NCBI GenBank assembly: GCA_020628645.1
Contig: JAHDES010000053.1
Location: 1 to 42,302, forward strand
DNA: 42,302 nt
Direction: 5' to 3'
From: Saprospiraceae bacterium
Lineage (GTDB): Bacteria > Bacteroidota > Bacteroidia > Chitinophagales > Saprospiraceae
The notes below the pieces were generated by a model. The model did no database searches, was not told the origin of the DNA, and saw only the letters and a program-made list of their open reading frames with translations. How positions within the stretch are numbered: the first letter of the stretch is position 1; each line of letters opens with the position of its first letter. A program made the translations under genes and the position numbers. Shown here piece after piece: positions 25,434-36,900 of the stretch.

Positions 25434-28400
25434 ATGAAAAATAATCTTTATGTACCAATTTTAAAACCCAGATGGGGGCGTTTCAGTCTATTACCTATTC
25501 TGCTTCTCTTTTTCTGTGCAACAGCATTTGCACAGGATATGACAGTTCGTGGAACAATTATAGATAATGCCGGAGAGTCTTTAATCGGGGTGACTATTGT
25601 CCAAGAAGGGACAACCAATGGAGTAATTTCTGATATAGATGGAAGCTACTCTATTACTGCTCCCAAAGGGAGTGTTTTAGCTTTTTCTTATACAGGTTAC
25701 GAAACGACAAGAGTGACAGTAGGAGATTCACCAACTATGGACATTACCATGGGAATTTCTTCAGAGCTGATAGAGGAAGTAGTCGTAACGGGTTATTCTG
25801 TACAGCGAAAGCGAGACATCACTGGAGCGGTGAGTGTTATTGAAGCAGCAGAATTAAACGAAATCGCTGCTACAAGTTTCACACAAAAATTAGAAGGTCG
25901 TGCTTCTGGTGTAAATATTTCTACATCGGGTGAGCCTGGTGAAGGAACAACGGTTCGGATTCGTGGTATTGGATCATTCCAAAATAATGACCCACTTTAT
26001 GTTATTGACGGAGTACCCGTACAGGATCAGTTTAACACAGGCTTCAATCCTAATGATATTGAAAGTATTCAAGTATTAAAGGATGCATCGGCTGCTTCTA
26101 TTTATGGTGCTCGTGCCAATAATGGTGTAATTATTATTACCACTAAGAAAGGAAAAGCGGGTAAGACACAAGTAACTTATAATGCTTATGCAGGTATTCA
26201 AACTCCAATTAATACCCCTGATTATCTTATCTCTAATCCATTAGATTATTCAGAGTATGTTTGGAGAAAGCATAATTATGCAGGTGCTACAGTAGATGCA
26301 GCTTCCCCATATGGTTTGGGTCAAGGGGTATTACCTACTTATTCTTTCCCTGCTGGCAATGCAGCTGATGAAGCTTCTTATTCTTACCCTGATAATATTA
26401 TTGTACGTGCAAATCCTTCTGGAACCAATTGGTTTGATGAAGTATTCGACCCAGCTTTGATAACAGAACATAACTTAGGAGTTGCGGGTGGTAATGAAAA
26501 CGGTCGTTATTATTTTTCAACGAGTTACCTTGATCAAGATGGTACAATGTTGAACAACTATTTTAATCGTTTGTCACTACGTGCTAATACAGAGTTCAAA
26601 GCAGGTCGTTTGACATTTGGTGAAAACCTTTCTTTGACTCGTTCTACGGCTGTGGGTCAAGATGGAATTAGTGGTGGTAACCAAGATGAGCAAGGAATCA
26701 TGAGTTGGACAACGTTAATGAATCCATTAACGCCTGTTTTTGATATTGCTGGTAACTATGCTGGTGATAAAGCACCTGGTGTAAGTAATGGTTCGAATCC
26801 AGTTGCACAATTGGATCGTGCTCAAAATAATCAAGGTACATTCTATCGTGTATTAGGAAATGCTTTTGCAGAATGGTCTATTACAGACCAATTAAGCGCA
26901 AGAACGAGCTTAGGTATGGATTATTTTAATAACTATACTGGTGGTTTTAACTTCCCTACTTGGGAAAACCGTGAGGTGAATTCTTCTAATGGATGGAATG
27001 AAAATTGGGGGAATGGTTTTACTTGGACATGGACGAATACGTTAACCTATACAGCTAATTTGAGCGAACAACATGCTTTACAAGCTTTAGTTGGTTATGA
27101 AGCGATTGAAAGTACAGGTCGTAATATTGGTGGTGGCTTAGCGAACTATTTTACTACAGATATTAATGCATGGTATTTAAATACTGGTTTAGCAGACCCA
27201 GGGTCAAGAAATGTATTTAGTAATGGATATAGAAGTGCGATTGCATCTGCTTTTGCAAAAGTAGATTATGCATTCGATGATAAATACTTAATTAGTGCGA
27301 CAATTCGTCGAGATGGTTCATCTAATTTTGGAGATGAGAAATTTGGTGTTTTTCCTGCTGTTAGTTTAGGATGGCGTCTAAGTAGAGAATCTTTCTTATC
27401 TTCTGCTGATTGGCTGACCGATATGAAACTTCGTTTCGGATGGGGTGTTACAGGAAATCAAAACGTACCTGGAGGTAATGCCTTTGATCGCTTTGGCGGA
27501 GGAACTTCTTCAACTTTTTATGATATTTCTGGTGCTAACACAAATGTGGCTACTGGTTATGCTTTAACTAATCGAGGTAATCCTGGAACTAAATGGGAAG
27601 AGAATATTTCCACGAATATTGGTTTAGATATGACCATCCTTGATGGTAAATTTAATTTTGTAATTGATTTATATCAAAGAACGACAGATGGATTACTTTT
27701 CCCAGCTGCACTTCCAGGTACAGCAGGTACAGCAGGTCCAGCCTTTGTTAATATTGGTGTAATGGAGAATAGAGGTATTGATTTAGGATTGGATTATCGC
27801 AATCGTGTAAGTAGTGATTTCTCTTTTGACATTGGAGTGACCTTTACTGCTTATCAAAATGAAATCGTCTCAATTGATGGTACTTCTAACTCCTTCTTCC
27901 CTGAAGGATTTGATTCTCGTATTGGTGATGTAAATATTAATCAAGTAGGAGCGTCCATTTCTTCTTTCTATGGTTTGACTGCTGATGGTATCTTTGCTTC
28001 TCAAGCAGAAGTAGATGCCCATGCTATGCAAGATGGTGCGGCTGTTGGTCGCCTACGATTCAAAGATTTAAATGGTGATGGTGTTATTAATGATGACGAT
28101 AAAGGTGTTATTGGTGATCCACATCCAGATTTTACAACTGGTTTAAATATAGGTGTAAACTTCAAAGATTTTGATTTAACTGCTTTCTTCTTTGCTTCTT
28201 CTGGAAATCAAATTTTCAACTACGTTCGTTTATTTGATACATTCGGATTATTTAACTCTAATGTACGTCAAGAAGTATTAACTGAATCTTTCAGTGCATC
28301 GAATCCTAACGGAACAATTCCGCAATTAGACGTCAATGATACATTTTCTCAGCAACCAAGTTCGTTTTATGTGGAAGATGCATCGTATATTCGCTTAAAA

Positions 28401-28637
28401 TCATTACAATTAGGTTACAACTTGCCAAGAACTACCTTAGGTAATACCTTTAGTAACCTTCGAATCTATATTCAAGCACAAAACTTATTTACAATCACAG
28501 GCTATTCTGGTCTTGATCCTGCGCCTTCGAACTTTAATGTTCAGGGTAATTTAAATGGTGACTTATGGACTGGTTACGATTTCGGTAACTATCCAGCAAA
28601 TAAGATCGTCATGTTTGGTGTAAATGCAGCATTTTAA
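25434..28637 (+). CDS. SusC/RagA-family TonB-linked outer-membrane transporter
   Basis: A 1067-residue outer-membrane importer for glycan oligomers. The signal peptide is residues 1-34 (ending TAFAQ). A carboxypeptidase-regulatory-like domain spans about 37-110 (MTVRGTIIDNAGESLIGVTI). The TonB-box-like segment IEEVVVTGYSVQRKRD begins near residue 112. The plug follows, with the SusC signature IYGARANNGVIIITTKKG near 224. The rest is a 22-strand barrel ending in an aromatic residue (GVNAAF). No N-terminal STN domain is present, so it is not of the anti-sigma-signalling type. SusD starts 53 bp downstream. Neighbouring enzymes point to a xylose- or arabinose-containing polysaccharide, but the substrate is inferred. 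Confidence 0.95.
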   Translation: MKNNLYVPILKPRWGRFSLLPILLLFFCATAFAQDMTVRGTIIDNAGESLIGVTIVQEGTTNGVISDIDGSYSITAPKGSVLAFSYTGYETTRVTVGDSPTMDITMGISSELIEEVVVTGYSVQRKRDITGAVSVIEAAELNEIAATSFTQKLEGRASGVNISTSGEPGEGTTVRIRGIGSFQNNDPLYVIDGVPVQDQFNTGFNPNDIESIQVLKDASAASIYGARANNGVIIITTKKGKAGKTQVTYNAYAGIQTPINTPDYLISNPLDYSEYVWRKHNYAGATVDAASPYGLGQGVLPTYSFPAGNAADEASYSYPDNIIVRANPSGTNWFDEVFDPALITEHNLGVAGGNENGRYYFSTSYLDQDGTMLNNYFNRLSLRANTEFKAGRLTFGENLSLTRSTAVGQDGISGGNQDEQGIMSWTTLMNPLTPVFDIAGNYAGDKAPGVSNGSNPVAQLDRAQNNQGTFYRVLGNAFAEWSITDQLSARTSLGMDYFNNYTGGFNFPTWENREVNSSNGWNENWGNGFTWTWTNTLTYTANLSEQHALQALVGYEAIESTGRNIGGGLANYFTTDINAWYLNTGLADPGSRNVFSNGYRSAIASAFAKVDYAFDDKYLISATIRRDGSSNFGDEKFGVFPAVSLGWRLSRESFLSSADWLTDMKLRFGWGVTGNQNVPGGNAFDRFGGGTSSTFYDISGANTNVATGYALTNRGNPGTKWEENISTNIGLDMTILDGKFNFVIDLYQRTTDGLLFPAALPGTAGTAGPAFVNIGVMENRGIDLGLDYRNRVSSDFSFDIGVTFTAYQNEIVSIDGTSNSFFPEGFDSRIGDVNINQVGASISSFYGLTADGIFASQAEVDAHAMQDGAAVGRLRFKDLNGDGVINDDDKGVIGDPHPDFTTGLNIGVNFKDFDLTAFFFASSGNQIFNYVRLFDTFGLFNSNVRQEVLTESFSASNPNGTIPQLDVNDTFSQQPSSFYVEDASYIRLKSLQLGYNLPRTTLGNTFSNLRIYIQAQNLFTITGYSGLDPAPSNFNVQGNLNGDLWTGYDFGNYPANKIVMFGVNAAF

Positions 28638-28690
28638 TAAATAAGTTAAATTTTGCCAATATATTTTGGTCAATTAAAAAATCTTGAAAA

Positions 28691-30376
28691 ATGAAAAAAA
28701 TAGTATTTCAATTTTTAGCACTCGCAATCGTCGGATCTGTCTTTTTTGCGTGTTCTGAGGATTTCTTAGATGCACCACCACAAGGTGCATTAGATGAAGG
28801 TACGCTTGGTAATCAAGCAGGAGTAGAATCTGCATTAATCTCAGCTTATTCTATGTTAGATGGATGGAATGATAACTGGGGTGTTTTTAGCCCACCATGG
28901 GGTGGTGCAGGGAGTAATTGGGTATGGGGTAGTGTAACTTCTGATGAAGCCTATAAAGGTTCTGAACCTGGGGATCAATTAGAAATTCAACAAATCGAAT
29001 TATTCCAGTGGGCACCAGGCAATGGTTATTTCAATGTGAAATTCCGTGCTTTATATGAAGGAATTGCACGTTCCAATGCGACTATCAAGTTGATGAATAG
29101 TGCAGAAGGCATTACGGACCAAGGGCGTATAGAAGGTGAAGCGCGTTTTCTTCGAGGACATTATCACTTTGATGCATGGAAGTTTTGGAAAAACATTCCA
29201 TATTATACTGAAGCAGATGAGGATTTTCGTAAACCAAATACTGATGACGTAGTTCCTAATATCGTTGCAGATTTCCAGTTTGCAGTAGATAATCTTCCTG
29301 AAGTACAAGATGCTGTTGGACGTGCAACCAAAGGTGCAGCTCAAGCATACTTAGGTAAACTACATCTTTATAATGGTGATTATGCTAGTGCCAAAGCTCA
29401 ATTTGATGCTGTAGTCAATGGAGGTCGATATGCCTTATTACCTTGCTATCATGATGTATTTACTCAAGAAGGAGAGAATGGATCAGAAATGATCTTTGCA
29501 ATTCAAGCATCAGTAAATGATGGTACAACAGAAGGTCAAAATGGTAACTTTGCCGATCGGTTGAATTATCCAAATGGGGGCGGCACATTCTCTTGTTGTG
29601 GTTTTCACCAACCTTCTCAAAACTTAGTGAATTCTCACAAAGTAGATGCGAATGGTTTACCAATGCTAACTACTTATAATGACGCAGATGCAGCGGCTTC
29701 TGATCCTATGGATCCACGTGTAGACTGGACAGTAGGTCGTGATGATGTGCCTTTCTTAGGGTACGGTTTACATACACCTGATTGGATACGTGCGAGAGAT
29801 TGGGCAGGGCCTTATTCTGCGAAGAAATTCATCCATGATGCGGGTGAAAATGCTGCGAGTAGCTGGAGTAACCAACAGTTGAGTACCATTAATAAACACA
29901 TTATTCGTTATGCAGATGTTTTATTGATGTTGGCTGAATGTGAAGTAGAATTAGGAAATTTAGAACGTGCGCGTGATTTAGTGAATCAAGTTCGTGCTAG
30001 AGCAGCTGGTTGTGCACAAGGTGCTGATGGGGCTTCTGTAGCAATCGATGATGCTGGTATTACATGGGGATCATATGCAGTTGGTACTTATGATGCAGCG
30101 TGGACCGATGCAGGTGCTGCTCGTACTGCTGTACGTTTTGAGCGTAAGCTAGAATTAGCATTAGAAGGGCACCGTTTCTTTGATCTACGTCGTTGGGGGG
30201 TTGCTAAGGATTATATGAATAACGAATACCTCGCTGTAGAAAAAACAAAGCGTACCTATTTAGATGCATCAGGCGGATATGAAGATCGTCATGATTTATT
30301 CCCATTACCTTCTACTCAAATTGAGTTAAGTAAGGTAGATGGCACAGCTCAATTACAGCAAAATCCTGGTTACTAA
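28691..30376 (+). CDS. SusD/RagB-family surface glycan-binding lipoprotein
   Basis: A 561-residue lipoprotein that caps the SusC barrel and binds the glycan. The lipid cysteine is C21, followed by SED; acidic residues here form the lipoprotein export signal for surface display in Bacteroidota. The mature start DFLDAPPQG and the TPR-like helices (RGHYHFDAWKFWKNIPYY, AAQAYLGKLHLYNGDYASAK) are typical of SusD. The C-terminal RFERKLELALEGHRFFDLRR near 481-500 is the family hallmark. It pairs with the preceding susC, and the transcript is closed by the hairpins at 30389-30468. Confidence 0.95.
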   Translation: MKKIVFQFLALAIVGSVFFACSEDFLDAPPQGALDEGTLGNQAGVESALISAYSMLDGWNDNWGVFSPPWGGAGSNWVWGSVTSDEAYKGSEPGDQLEIQQIELFQWAPGNGYFNVKFRALYEGIARSNATIKLMNSAEGITDQGRIEGEARFLRGHYHFDAWKFWKNIPYYTEADEDFRKPNTDDVVPNIVADFQFAVDNLPEVQDAVGRATKGAAQAYLGKLHLYNGDYASAKAQFDAVVNGGRYALLPCYHDVFTQEGENGSEMIFAIQASVNDGTTEGQNGNFADRLNYPNGGGTFSCCGFHQPSQNLVNSHKVDANGLPMLTTYNDADAAASDPMDPRVDWTVGRDDVPFLGYGLHTPDWIRARDWAGPYSAKKFIHDAGENAASSWSNQQLSTINKHIIRYADVLLMLAECEVELGNLERARDLVNQVRARAAGCAQGADGASVAIDDAGITWGSYAVGTYDAAWTDAGAARTAVRFERKLELALEGHRFFDLRRWGVAKDYMNNEYLAVEKTKRTYLDASGGYEDRHDLFPLPSTQIELSKVDGTAQLQQNPGY

Positions 30377-30388
30377 TAGTGACCTATA

Positions 30389-30413
30389 TTTCAAATAAAC
30401 TTTTTATTTGAAA
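30389..30413 (+). repeat. A/T-rich hairpin after susD
   Basis: TTTCAAATAAA-ctt-TTTATTTGAAA has perfect 11-bp arms, 13 bp after the susD stop. It lacks a downstream T-run. It may protect the susCD mRNA 3' end or add to the terminator that follows. Confidence 0.6.
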
Positions 30414-30425
30414 AGTATATAAATC

Positions 30426-30468
30426 TCAGGTGATGCATTCTTGATGAATGTATCACCTGAATTTTTTA
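30426..30468 (+). terminator. Intrinsic terminator after susCD
   Basis: 15-bp arms (30426-30440 and 30446-30460; TCAGGTGATGCATTC against GAATGTATCACCTGA, one G-U pair), a 5-nt loop, then ATTTTTTA. It separates susCD from the rest of the locus, or attenuates read-through so that susCD is made in excess. Confidence 0.88.
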
Positions 30469-30540
30469 AGCAATTAATCATTCTTTTCTTTCCCTACCAT
30501 TTGCTATCTTTAAAACATACTTGATTGGACGCTTCCTTCT

Positions 30541-33500
30541 ATGAGAAAATTATTCCTATACCTCTCCTCTTTTCTTTTTATTGTATCCTGTCAATCTGAT
30601 TTAGATACAACTGTACCTTCATCGACACTTTTTACAACTTTGTCTCCAAAAGAAACAGGAATTGATTTTATCAATCAAGTAGAAGATGGGGAACAATTTA
30701 ATGTACTCACCTATCGAAATTTTTATAATGGAGGAGGAGTCGCTATTGGAGATATTAATAAGGATGGACTAGATGATATTTATTTTACAGCCAATATGCA
30801 GCCCAATAAACTATACCTCAACAAAGGTAATTGGCAATTTGAAGATATTACAGCGCAAGCAGGAGTCGCTGGAAGTGCGGGATGGAGCACAGGAGTGGCT
30901 TTAGCAGATGTCAATGGCGATGGATGGCTTGATATTTATGTGTGTAATTCTGGAGATATTGAGGGCGACAATAAAAAAAATGAACTCTTCATCAATAATG
31001 GTCAAGCAGAAATTGGCTTTACTGAGCAAGCTGCCAAATACGGATTAGCAGATGAAGGCTTTTCGACCCATGCTTCCTTTTTTGATTATGATTTAGATGG
31101 TGATTTGGATTGTTATCTTTTAAACAATTCTTATAAAGATCCTGAAAAAATAGAAGCCTTTAAACAGACGCGTCTAGAAAAAGATCCTTTTGGAGGTGAT
31201 AAATTATTTAGAAATGATGGTGGCAATTTTACCAATGTAACTGATGAAGCAGGCATTTATAATAGTCCAATCGGTTTTGGTTTAGGCGTATCCGTAAGTG
31301 ATTTGAATGGAGATATGTATCCTGATATTTATATCAGCAATGATTTTTGGGAGCGCGATTATTTATATCTGAATAATGGCGATGGCACTTTTCAAGAAGA
31401 CCTTCCTAATCGCGTTAGTATCTGTTCGATATCGAGTATGGGAGCAGATGTGGCGGATTTGAATAATGATGGTAATTATGATATCTTTACAACAGACATG
31501 CTTGCAGGAGACAATTATCGCCTCAAAGCCATGACCATGTTTGATCCTTACCATCTCGAAGACTATAAATACAGAGCCGATTATCATTATCAAATTCTCC
31601 AAAATTGTCTACAAATTAATGATGGTGATGCTCAATTTCAAGAAGTCGCGCATTTATCAGGGGTATCTGCTACCGATTGGAGTTGGGGTGCTTTGATTTT
31701 TGATTTTGATAATGATGGACAAAAAGATATCTATGTGTGCAATGGCATTTTCCATGAAATCATGTATCTCGATTTCTCCAATTTCATCAATGACAAAGAA
31801 AATATTCGTAAAATCGTTACCGAAAAAGGAAGATTCGATTGGCGAGATTTTGCAGACTTTATGCCCTCGAATCCCTTGGCAAATTATGCATTTGTCAACC
31901 AATCTAATCCATCAAAATTACCTGTTTTCAACGACCAAGCAAAAGAATTGGGGCTAGGAAAACCTTCTTTTAGCAATGGCGCGGCTTATGGTGATTTAGA
32001 TAATGATGGCGATCTCGATTTAGTCGTCAACAATGTGAATCAAGCTTGTTCTATTTTTAGAAATAATACCAATGAACAAACCCAAAATAACTACCTTAAA
32101 ATTAAATTAGAAGGAAACAAAGAAAATTACTATGCCGTCGGCGCAAAAGTGAGTCTGAAATATAGCGATCAAACTCAAAGCCTTCAGCACTATCCACAGC
32201 GTGGCTTTCAATCTAGTGTCGCCCCTCATTTATTATTTGGTTTAGGAAATACTAATACGATAGATGAATTAGAAATCATTTGGCCGAATCTCCAAAAACA
32301 AGTATTAAAAAATATCCCCACCAATCAAACCATTAAATTGAAACAAGAAAACCAAGAGGGAGCATTTGTGGCAGACGTATCAAAGCAAAACGAAACCATT
32401 TTCACCGATGTCACTAATGCCTCCCTCAAAGGAAATTCCTTACATCAAGAAAACCGCTATAGCGATTTTGATTATGAAAATCTCCTCCCAAGAATGCTTT
32501 CCACCGATAGTCCAAAAATCATTAAAGGCGATCTAAATGGCGATGGTTTAGATGATTTTGTACTCACAGGGGCAGATGGTGATGGCGATAAATTATTTCT
32601 TCAAAAAGCTGGCAAATGGCAAGAAGTTAAAAATTGGCAAGCCGAAGAAGACCAAAAACTCGAAACAAGTTGCGGACTCATTTTTGATGCAGATGGCGAT
32701 GGTGATAATGACTTACTTTTAGGGGCTGGGGGCAATGAAATGCAAAAAGGAATTGAGCAGTTCCGATTGCGCTATTATGATAATGATGGTAAAGGCAATC
32801 TCACTAAACGAACGGATAAAACCCCTCCCGTCGCAGGCATGGTCTCTTGTATTGTACCTGGCGATATTGATTTGGATGGTGATATGGATTTATTCATTGG
32901 AGGGCGTGCTGTGCCAGGGAATTATGGCTTGATGCCTCGCAGTTTTTTAATGCTCAATGAAGGACAAGGACGATGGGTGGATGTTACACGCAAAGAATTG
33001 GGGAATGTGGGCATGGTGACCGATGCACATTTCAATGATACCGATCAAGATGGCGACCAAGATTTAATCATTATTGGTGATTGGTTGCCTATTTTACATT
33101 TTGAAAATGAATATGGACGCTATACCTTTTCTCGAAAACAAACAACTCAACCTTATCTCGGCTGGTGGACGTGTTTAGAACCTGCAGATTTGGATGGTGA
33201 TGGTGATATGGATTATGTTTTAGGAAATTGGGGAAAAAACATCAAATTTAAAACGAATCCAGAACGTCCAATTACGATGTTTGTAAAAGATTTTGATCAA
33301 AATAGTAAATCAGAATTTGTCCTGAATTGGTATCCGCCACTCGATGATGAACCTTGGCCCTTTGCAGGTAAATTGGATATGACTAAACAAGTACCCGAAC
33401 TCAATAAGAAAGCCCTCAAATTTGATGATTACGCCAAATTGAACTATGAACACATGTTTACGCCAGAACAACGTCAAGGTGCAATTCAACATCAAATTAA

Positions 33501-33876
33501 TTATTTAGAAACAGCGATCCTTTGGAATGATGGTGATAGTTTACGCGTGAGTGCCTTACCCATTGAAGCCCAGATTGCTCCTGCCTTTGGTATCGTAGTG
33601 GAAGATATGGATGCAGATGGACATCAAGATATTTGGTTGGGCGGAAATTTCTATGGTTTAAAACCAGAAGTAGGGCGTTATGATTCGAGCCGAGGCGTTT
33701 TCTTAAAAGGTGATGGTAAAGGAGATTTCCAATTTATAGATGCGACTGAATCAGGAATACACTTAAAAGGCGAAGTAAAAGATGCTTCAATTTTAAATAC
33801 ATCAAATAAAAAAATGCTACTCGTCTCAAGAAATAGTGCAGAAGCAGTATTGTATGAATTTGAGACGAAAAAATAG
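30541..33876 (+). CDS. FG-GAP/VCBS-repeat lipoprotein with ASPIC/UnbV domain (CRTAC1-like), copy 1
   Basis: A 1111-residue exported lipoprotein; lipid cysteine C17 is followed by QSD. Thirteen calcium-binding D-x-[DN]-x-D-G motifs are visible: seven before and six after an ASPIC/UnbV domain at about 517-606 (NYLKIKLEGN, then PQRGFQSSVAPHLLFGLG). The seven/six split suggests two beta-propellers flanking the ASPIC domain. One motif is degenerate (DLNGDMYPD). Near 920-1010 there is a conserved linker with KDFDQN and an LPIEAQIAP end. Proteins like this often accompany SusCD in Bacteroidota and may bind glycans or build the surface complex; no catalytic residues are seen. It precedes a paralogue of the same design. 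Confidence 0.88.
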   Translation: MRKLFLYLSSFLFIVSCQSDLDTTVPSSTLFTTLSPKETGIDFINQVEDGEQFNVLTYRNFYNGGGVAIGDINKDGLDDIYFTANMQPNKLYLNKGNWQFEDITAQAGVAGSAGWSTGVALADVNGDGWLDIYVCNSGDIEGDNKKNELFINNGQAEIGFTEQAAKYGLADEGFSTHASFFDYDLDGDLDCYLLNNSYKDPEKIEAFKQTRLEKDPFGGDKLFRNDGGNFTNVTDEAGIYNSPIGFGLGVSVSDLNGDMYPDIYISNDFWERDYLYLNNGDGTFQEDLPNRVSICSISSMGADVADLNNDGNYDIFTTDMLAGDNYRLKAMTMFDPYHLEDYKYRADYHYQILQNCLQINDGDAQFQEVAHLSGVSATDWSWGALIFDFDNDGQKDIYVCNGIFHEIMYLDFSNFINDKENIRKIVTEKGRFDWRDFADFMPSNPLANYAFVNQSNPSKLPVFNDQAKELGLGKPSFSNGAAYGDLDNDGDLDLVVNNVNQACSIFRNNTNEQTQNNYLKIKLEGNKENYYAVGAKVSLKYSDQTQSLQHYPQRGFQSSVAPHLLFGLGNTNTIDELEIIWPNLQKQVLKNIPTNQTIKLKQENQEGAFVADVSKQNETIFTDVTNASLKGNSLHQENRYSDFDYENLLPRMLSTDSPKIIKGDLNGDGLDDFVLTGADGDGDKLFLQKAGKWQEVKNWQAEEDQKLETSCGLIFDADGDGDNDLLLGAGGNEMQKGIEQFRLRYYDNDGKGNLTKRTDKTPPVAGMVSCIVPGDIDLDGDMDLFIGGRAVPGNYGLMPRSFLMLNEGQGRWVDVTRKELGNVGMVTDAHFNDTDQDGDQDLIIIGDWLPILHFENEYGRYTFSRKQTTQPYLGWWTCLEPADLDGDGDMDYVLGNWGKNIKFKTNPERPITMFVKDFDQNSKSEFVLNWYPPLDDEPWPFAGKLDMTKQVPELNKKALKFDDYAKLNYEHMFTPEQRQGAIQHQINYLETAILWNDGDSLRVSALPIEAQIAPAFGIVVEDMDADGHQDIWLGGNFYGLKPEVGRYDSSRGVFLKGDGKGDFQFIDATESGIHLKGEVKDASILNTSNKKMLLVSRNSAEAVLYEFETKK

Positions 33877-33911
33877 CCTAATCTAAATTCAGTTATTAGG
33901 GTAGCGATTAA

Positions 33912-33926
33912 CTATCTAATAGATAG
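33912..33926 (+). repeat. Short hairpin between the two ASPIC lipoprotein genes
   Basis: CTATCT-aat-AGATAG, 6-bp arms and 3-nt loop, 17 bp before the next ATG. No T-run follows, so transcription probably continues. Confidence 0.35.
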
Positions 33927-33943
33927 ACATACTATCATTCAAA

Positions 33944-36900
33944 ATGAACAAACCAATTTTCTACATAAGCATAAGCTATCTGTTATTCACTTTTTTTGCG
34001 TGCCAGCAAGAAAAGACCTTATTCCAACTTAAAGACCCTGCCCAAACGGGCATTCATTTTTCCAATCGCATTACGGAAAATGATACCTTCAATATTTTGA
34101 CCTATGAATATGTCTATAATGGAGGAGGAGTGGGCATTGGCGATTTTAATAGAGATGGCTTACAAGATGTCTTTTTTACAGGGAATATGGTAGAGAACAA
34201 ACTCTATCTGAACAAAGGCAATTTTAAATTTGAGGACATCACGCAATCGGCAGGTTTAGCCCAACAAAATCAATGGAATTCTGGAGTAGCAGTCGTTGAT
34301 ATTAATAATGATGGCTGGCTCGATTTATATGTATGCGCAACGACTTACCAACCTAGTTATCGACGAAAGAACTCCCTTTATATCAATCAAACAAAAGAAG
34401 AAGATACACAAGTTATATTCAAAGAAATGGCGACCGATTATGGCTTAGATGATGATTCGCATACGACTAGTGCAGCCTTTTTTGATTATGATAATGATGG
34501 CGATTTAGATGTATATCTGGTCGTGAATCAAATGGATGAAAAAGCCATTCCCAACCGCTACCGAAAAAAAATTACAGACGGTACGTCCCATAAAACTGAT
34601 AAATTATTCCGCAATGATTTTGATGCAGCGAAAGGCCATCCCGTATTTACCGATATTTCTAAAGAGGCAGGCATTCAAACGGAAGGGTTTGGTTTGGGTA
34701 TCAATATTTGTGATTTCAATCAGGATGGTTGGAAAGATATTTATGTGACCAATGATTACCTCACCAACGATTTACTTTGGATCAATAATGGCCTAAAAGG
34801 AGAAGATACCATCACCTTTAGCGATCAAGCAGCCACTTATTTTAAACATACGAGTTATTCTGCCATGGGAAATGATGTGGTAGATATTAATCAGGATGGG
34901 CGCGTGGATGTAATAGCGGTAGATATGCTTCCAGAAGATAATTATCGCCGTAAAACAATGTTGCCCCCGAATAATTATACAGGCTATTTGAATAATGAAC
35001 GTTTTGGTTATCAATACCAATATGTTCGAAACACCCTTCAACTTAATCAAGGCAATCAAGCTCATAAGAATCAACCTATTTTCAGCGAAATTGCGATGCA
35101 AGCTGGCGTGTCAGCGACAGATTGGAGTTGGTCGCCTCTCATTAATGATTTTGATAATGATGGTAAACGTGATTTAATTATCACCAATGGTTTTCCAAAT
35201 GACGTGACCGATCGTGATTTTATGGATTACAATAATGACAAAGGTGCATTCCTGACTCAAAAAGAATTATTGGCGCGCATTCCTTCTGTGAAAATCAAGA
35301 ATTATGCTTATCGCAATCAAATGGATAGCACGGCTTTTTTGCCTTCATTTGAAGAAGTAACCGATAATTGGGGCTTAGATCAACGCTCTTTTTCCAATGG
35401 AGCGGCTTATGTGGATTTAGACAATGATGGCGATTTAGATTATATCGTCAATAATATCAATGATAGTGCCTTTGTGTATCAAAATCGCTTGATTGATACT
35501 CAAAAAGAACATGCCAATTGGTTAAAAATTACATTTAAAGGCAGCGAGAAAAATAAAAATGGACTGGGTGCTATTATCAATTTATACACAGAAAAGGGTA
35601 TTCAAACATGGGAAAACACCCCTTATCGAGGCTACTTATCTTCTGTAGAAGCAGGTGTACATTTTGGATTAGGAGCAATCATCCAAATTGATAGTATTAG
35701 TATTCATTGGCAAGAAGGCAAACGTCAAATTCTAAGCAATATTGACGCCAATCAAGTACTAGAAGTAGACATTCAAAATGCTTCAAATTTCAAAGCTGAA
35801 AAATCATCTAACGACCCGTTTTTTGAAGAAGTAACCGCAGATTTAAACATTAATCATATCCATCAAGAAAGCGATTATATTGATTTTAATGTACAACCGC
35901 TTTTACCGCATAAATTATCACAATATGGGCCGTCGTTATCGGTAGCGGATATCAATCAAGATGGTTTGGATGATTTATTTATGAGTGGTTCCCATTTTTA
36001 TAAAAGTCAATTTTTCATCCAACAAGAAAATGGAACATTTCTACAAAAAGATATTTTACCAGGCGTAGAAGGAGATGCAAAACGAGGAGAAGAATTAGGC
36101 AGCTTGTTTTTTGATGCGGATAATGACGGCGATCAAGATTTATATTTAGTGCATGGTGGATATGAATTTCCTTTATCCGAACCCTGCTATCAGGATTGGT
36201 TATTTTTAAATAATAATGGAACATTCGAACGAGTAAAAGATGCTTTACCTTCTTTTTTGAGTAGTGGTTCTTGTGTGAAAGCTGCTGATTTCGATCAGGA
36301 TGGCGATCTCGATTTATTTATTGGAGGACGTGTTCATCCTAGCGAATACCCGATGCCTGTGAGTAGTTATCTCTTGCAAAATGATGGTACAGGAAAATTT
36401 GAAATTGCTAATTCAACACTTGCTCCAGAACTGGAAAATATTGGTCTCATTTGTGATGCCCTTTGGACAGATTATGATAATGATGGTTGGGTAGATTTAA
36501 TGCTGGCAGGAGAATGGATGCCAATTACCTTATTTAAAAATGAAAAAGGAAAACTCCAAAAAACCATTCCAGCTGAATTAGCCAACTTAAAAGGCTGGTG
36601 GAATAGTATCGTTGCCGCTGATTTTGATTTGGATGGTGATATGGATTATGTGGTGGGCAATCTTGGTACAAATACTTTACTCAAAGCTGATGAAGATCAT
36701 ACTTTTTCCGTTTATGCTGCCGATTTTGATGCCAATAAAACAGATGCAGATAATCCCCTTAAGGGCTACTCTGCGAATAAAGGAATAGATGCTATTTTGA
36801 CGAATCATTTTCCCAATCAAGAAGGAGAAATGGCTGAATTTCCTTTCTTCAATCGTGCAGATATGGAGAAACAACTCGTCTTAATGAAACGCTTATTTCT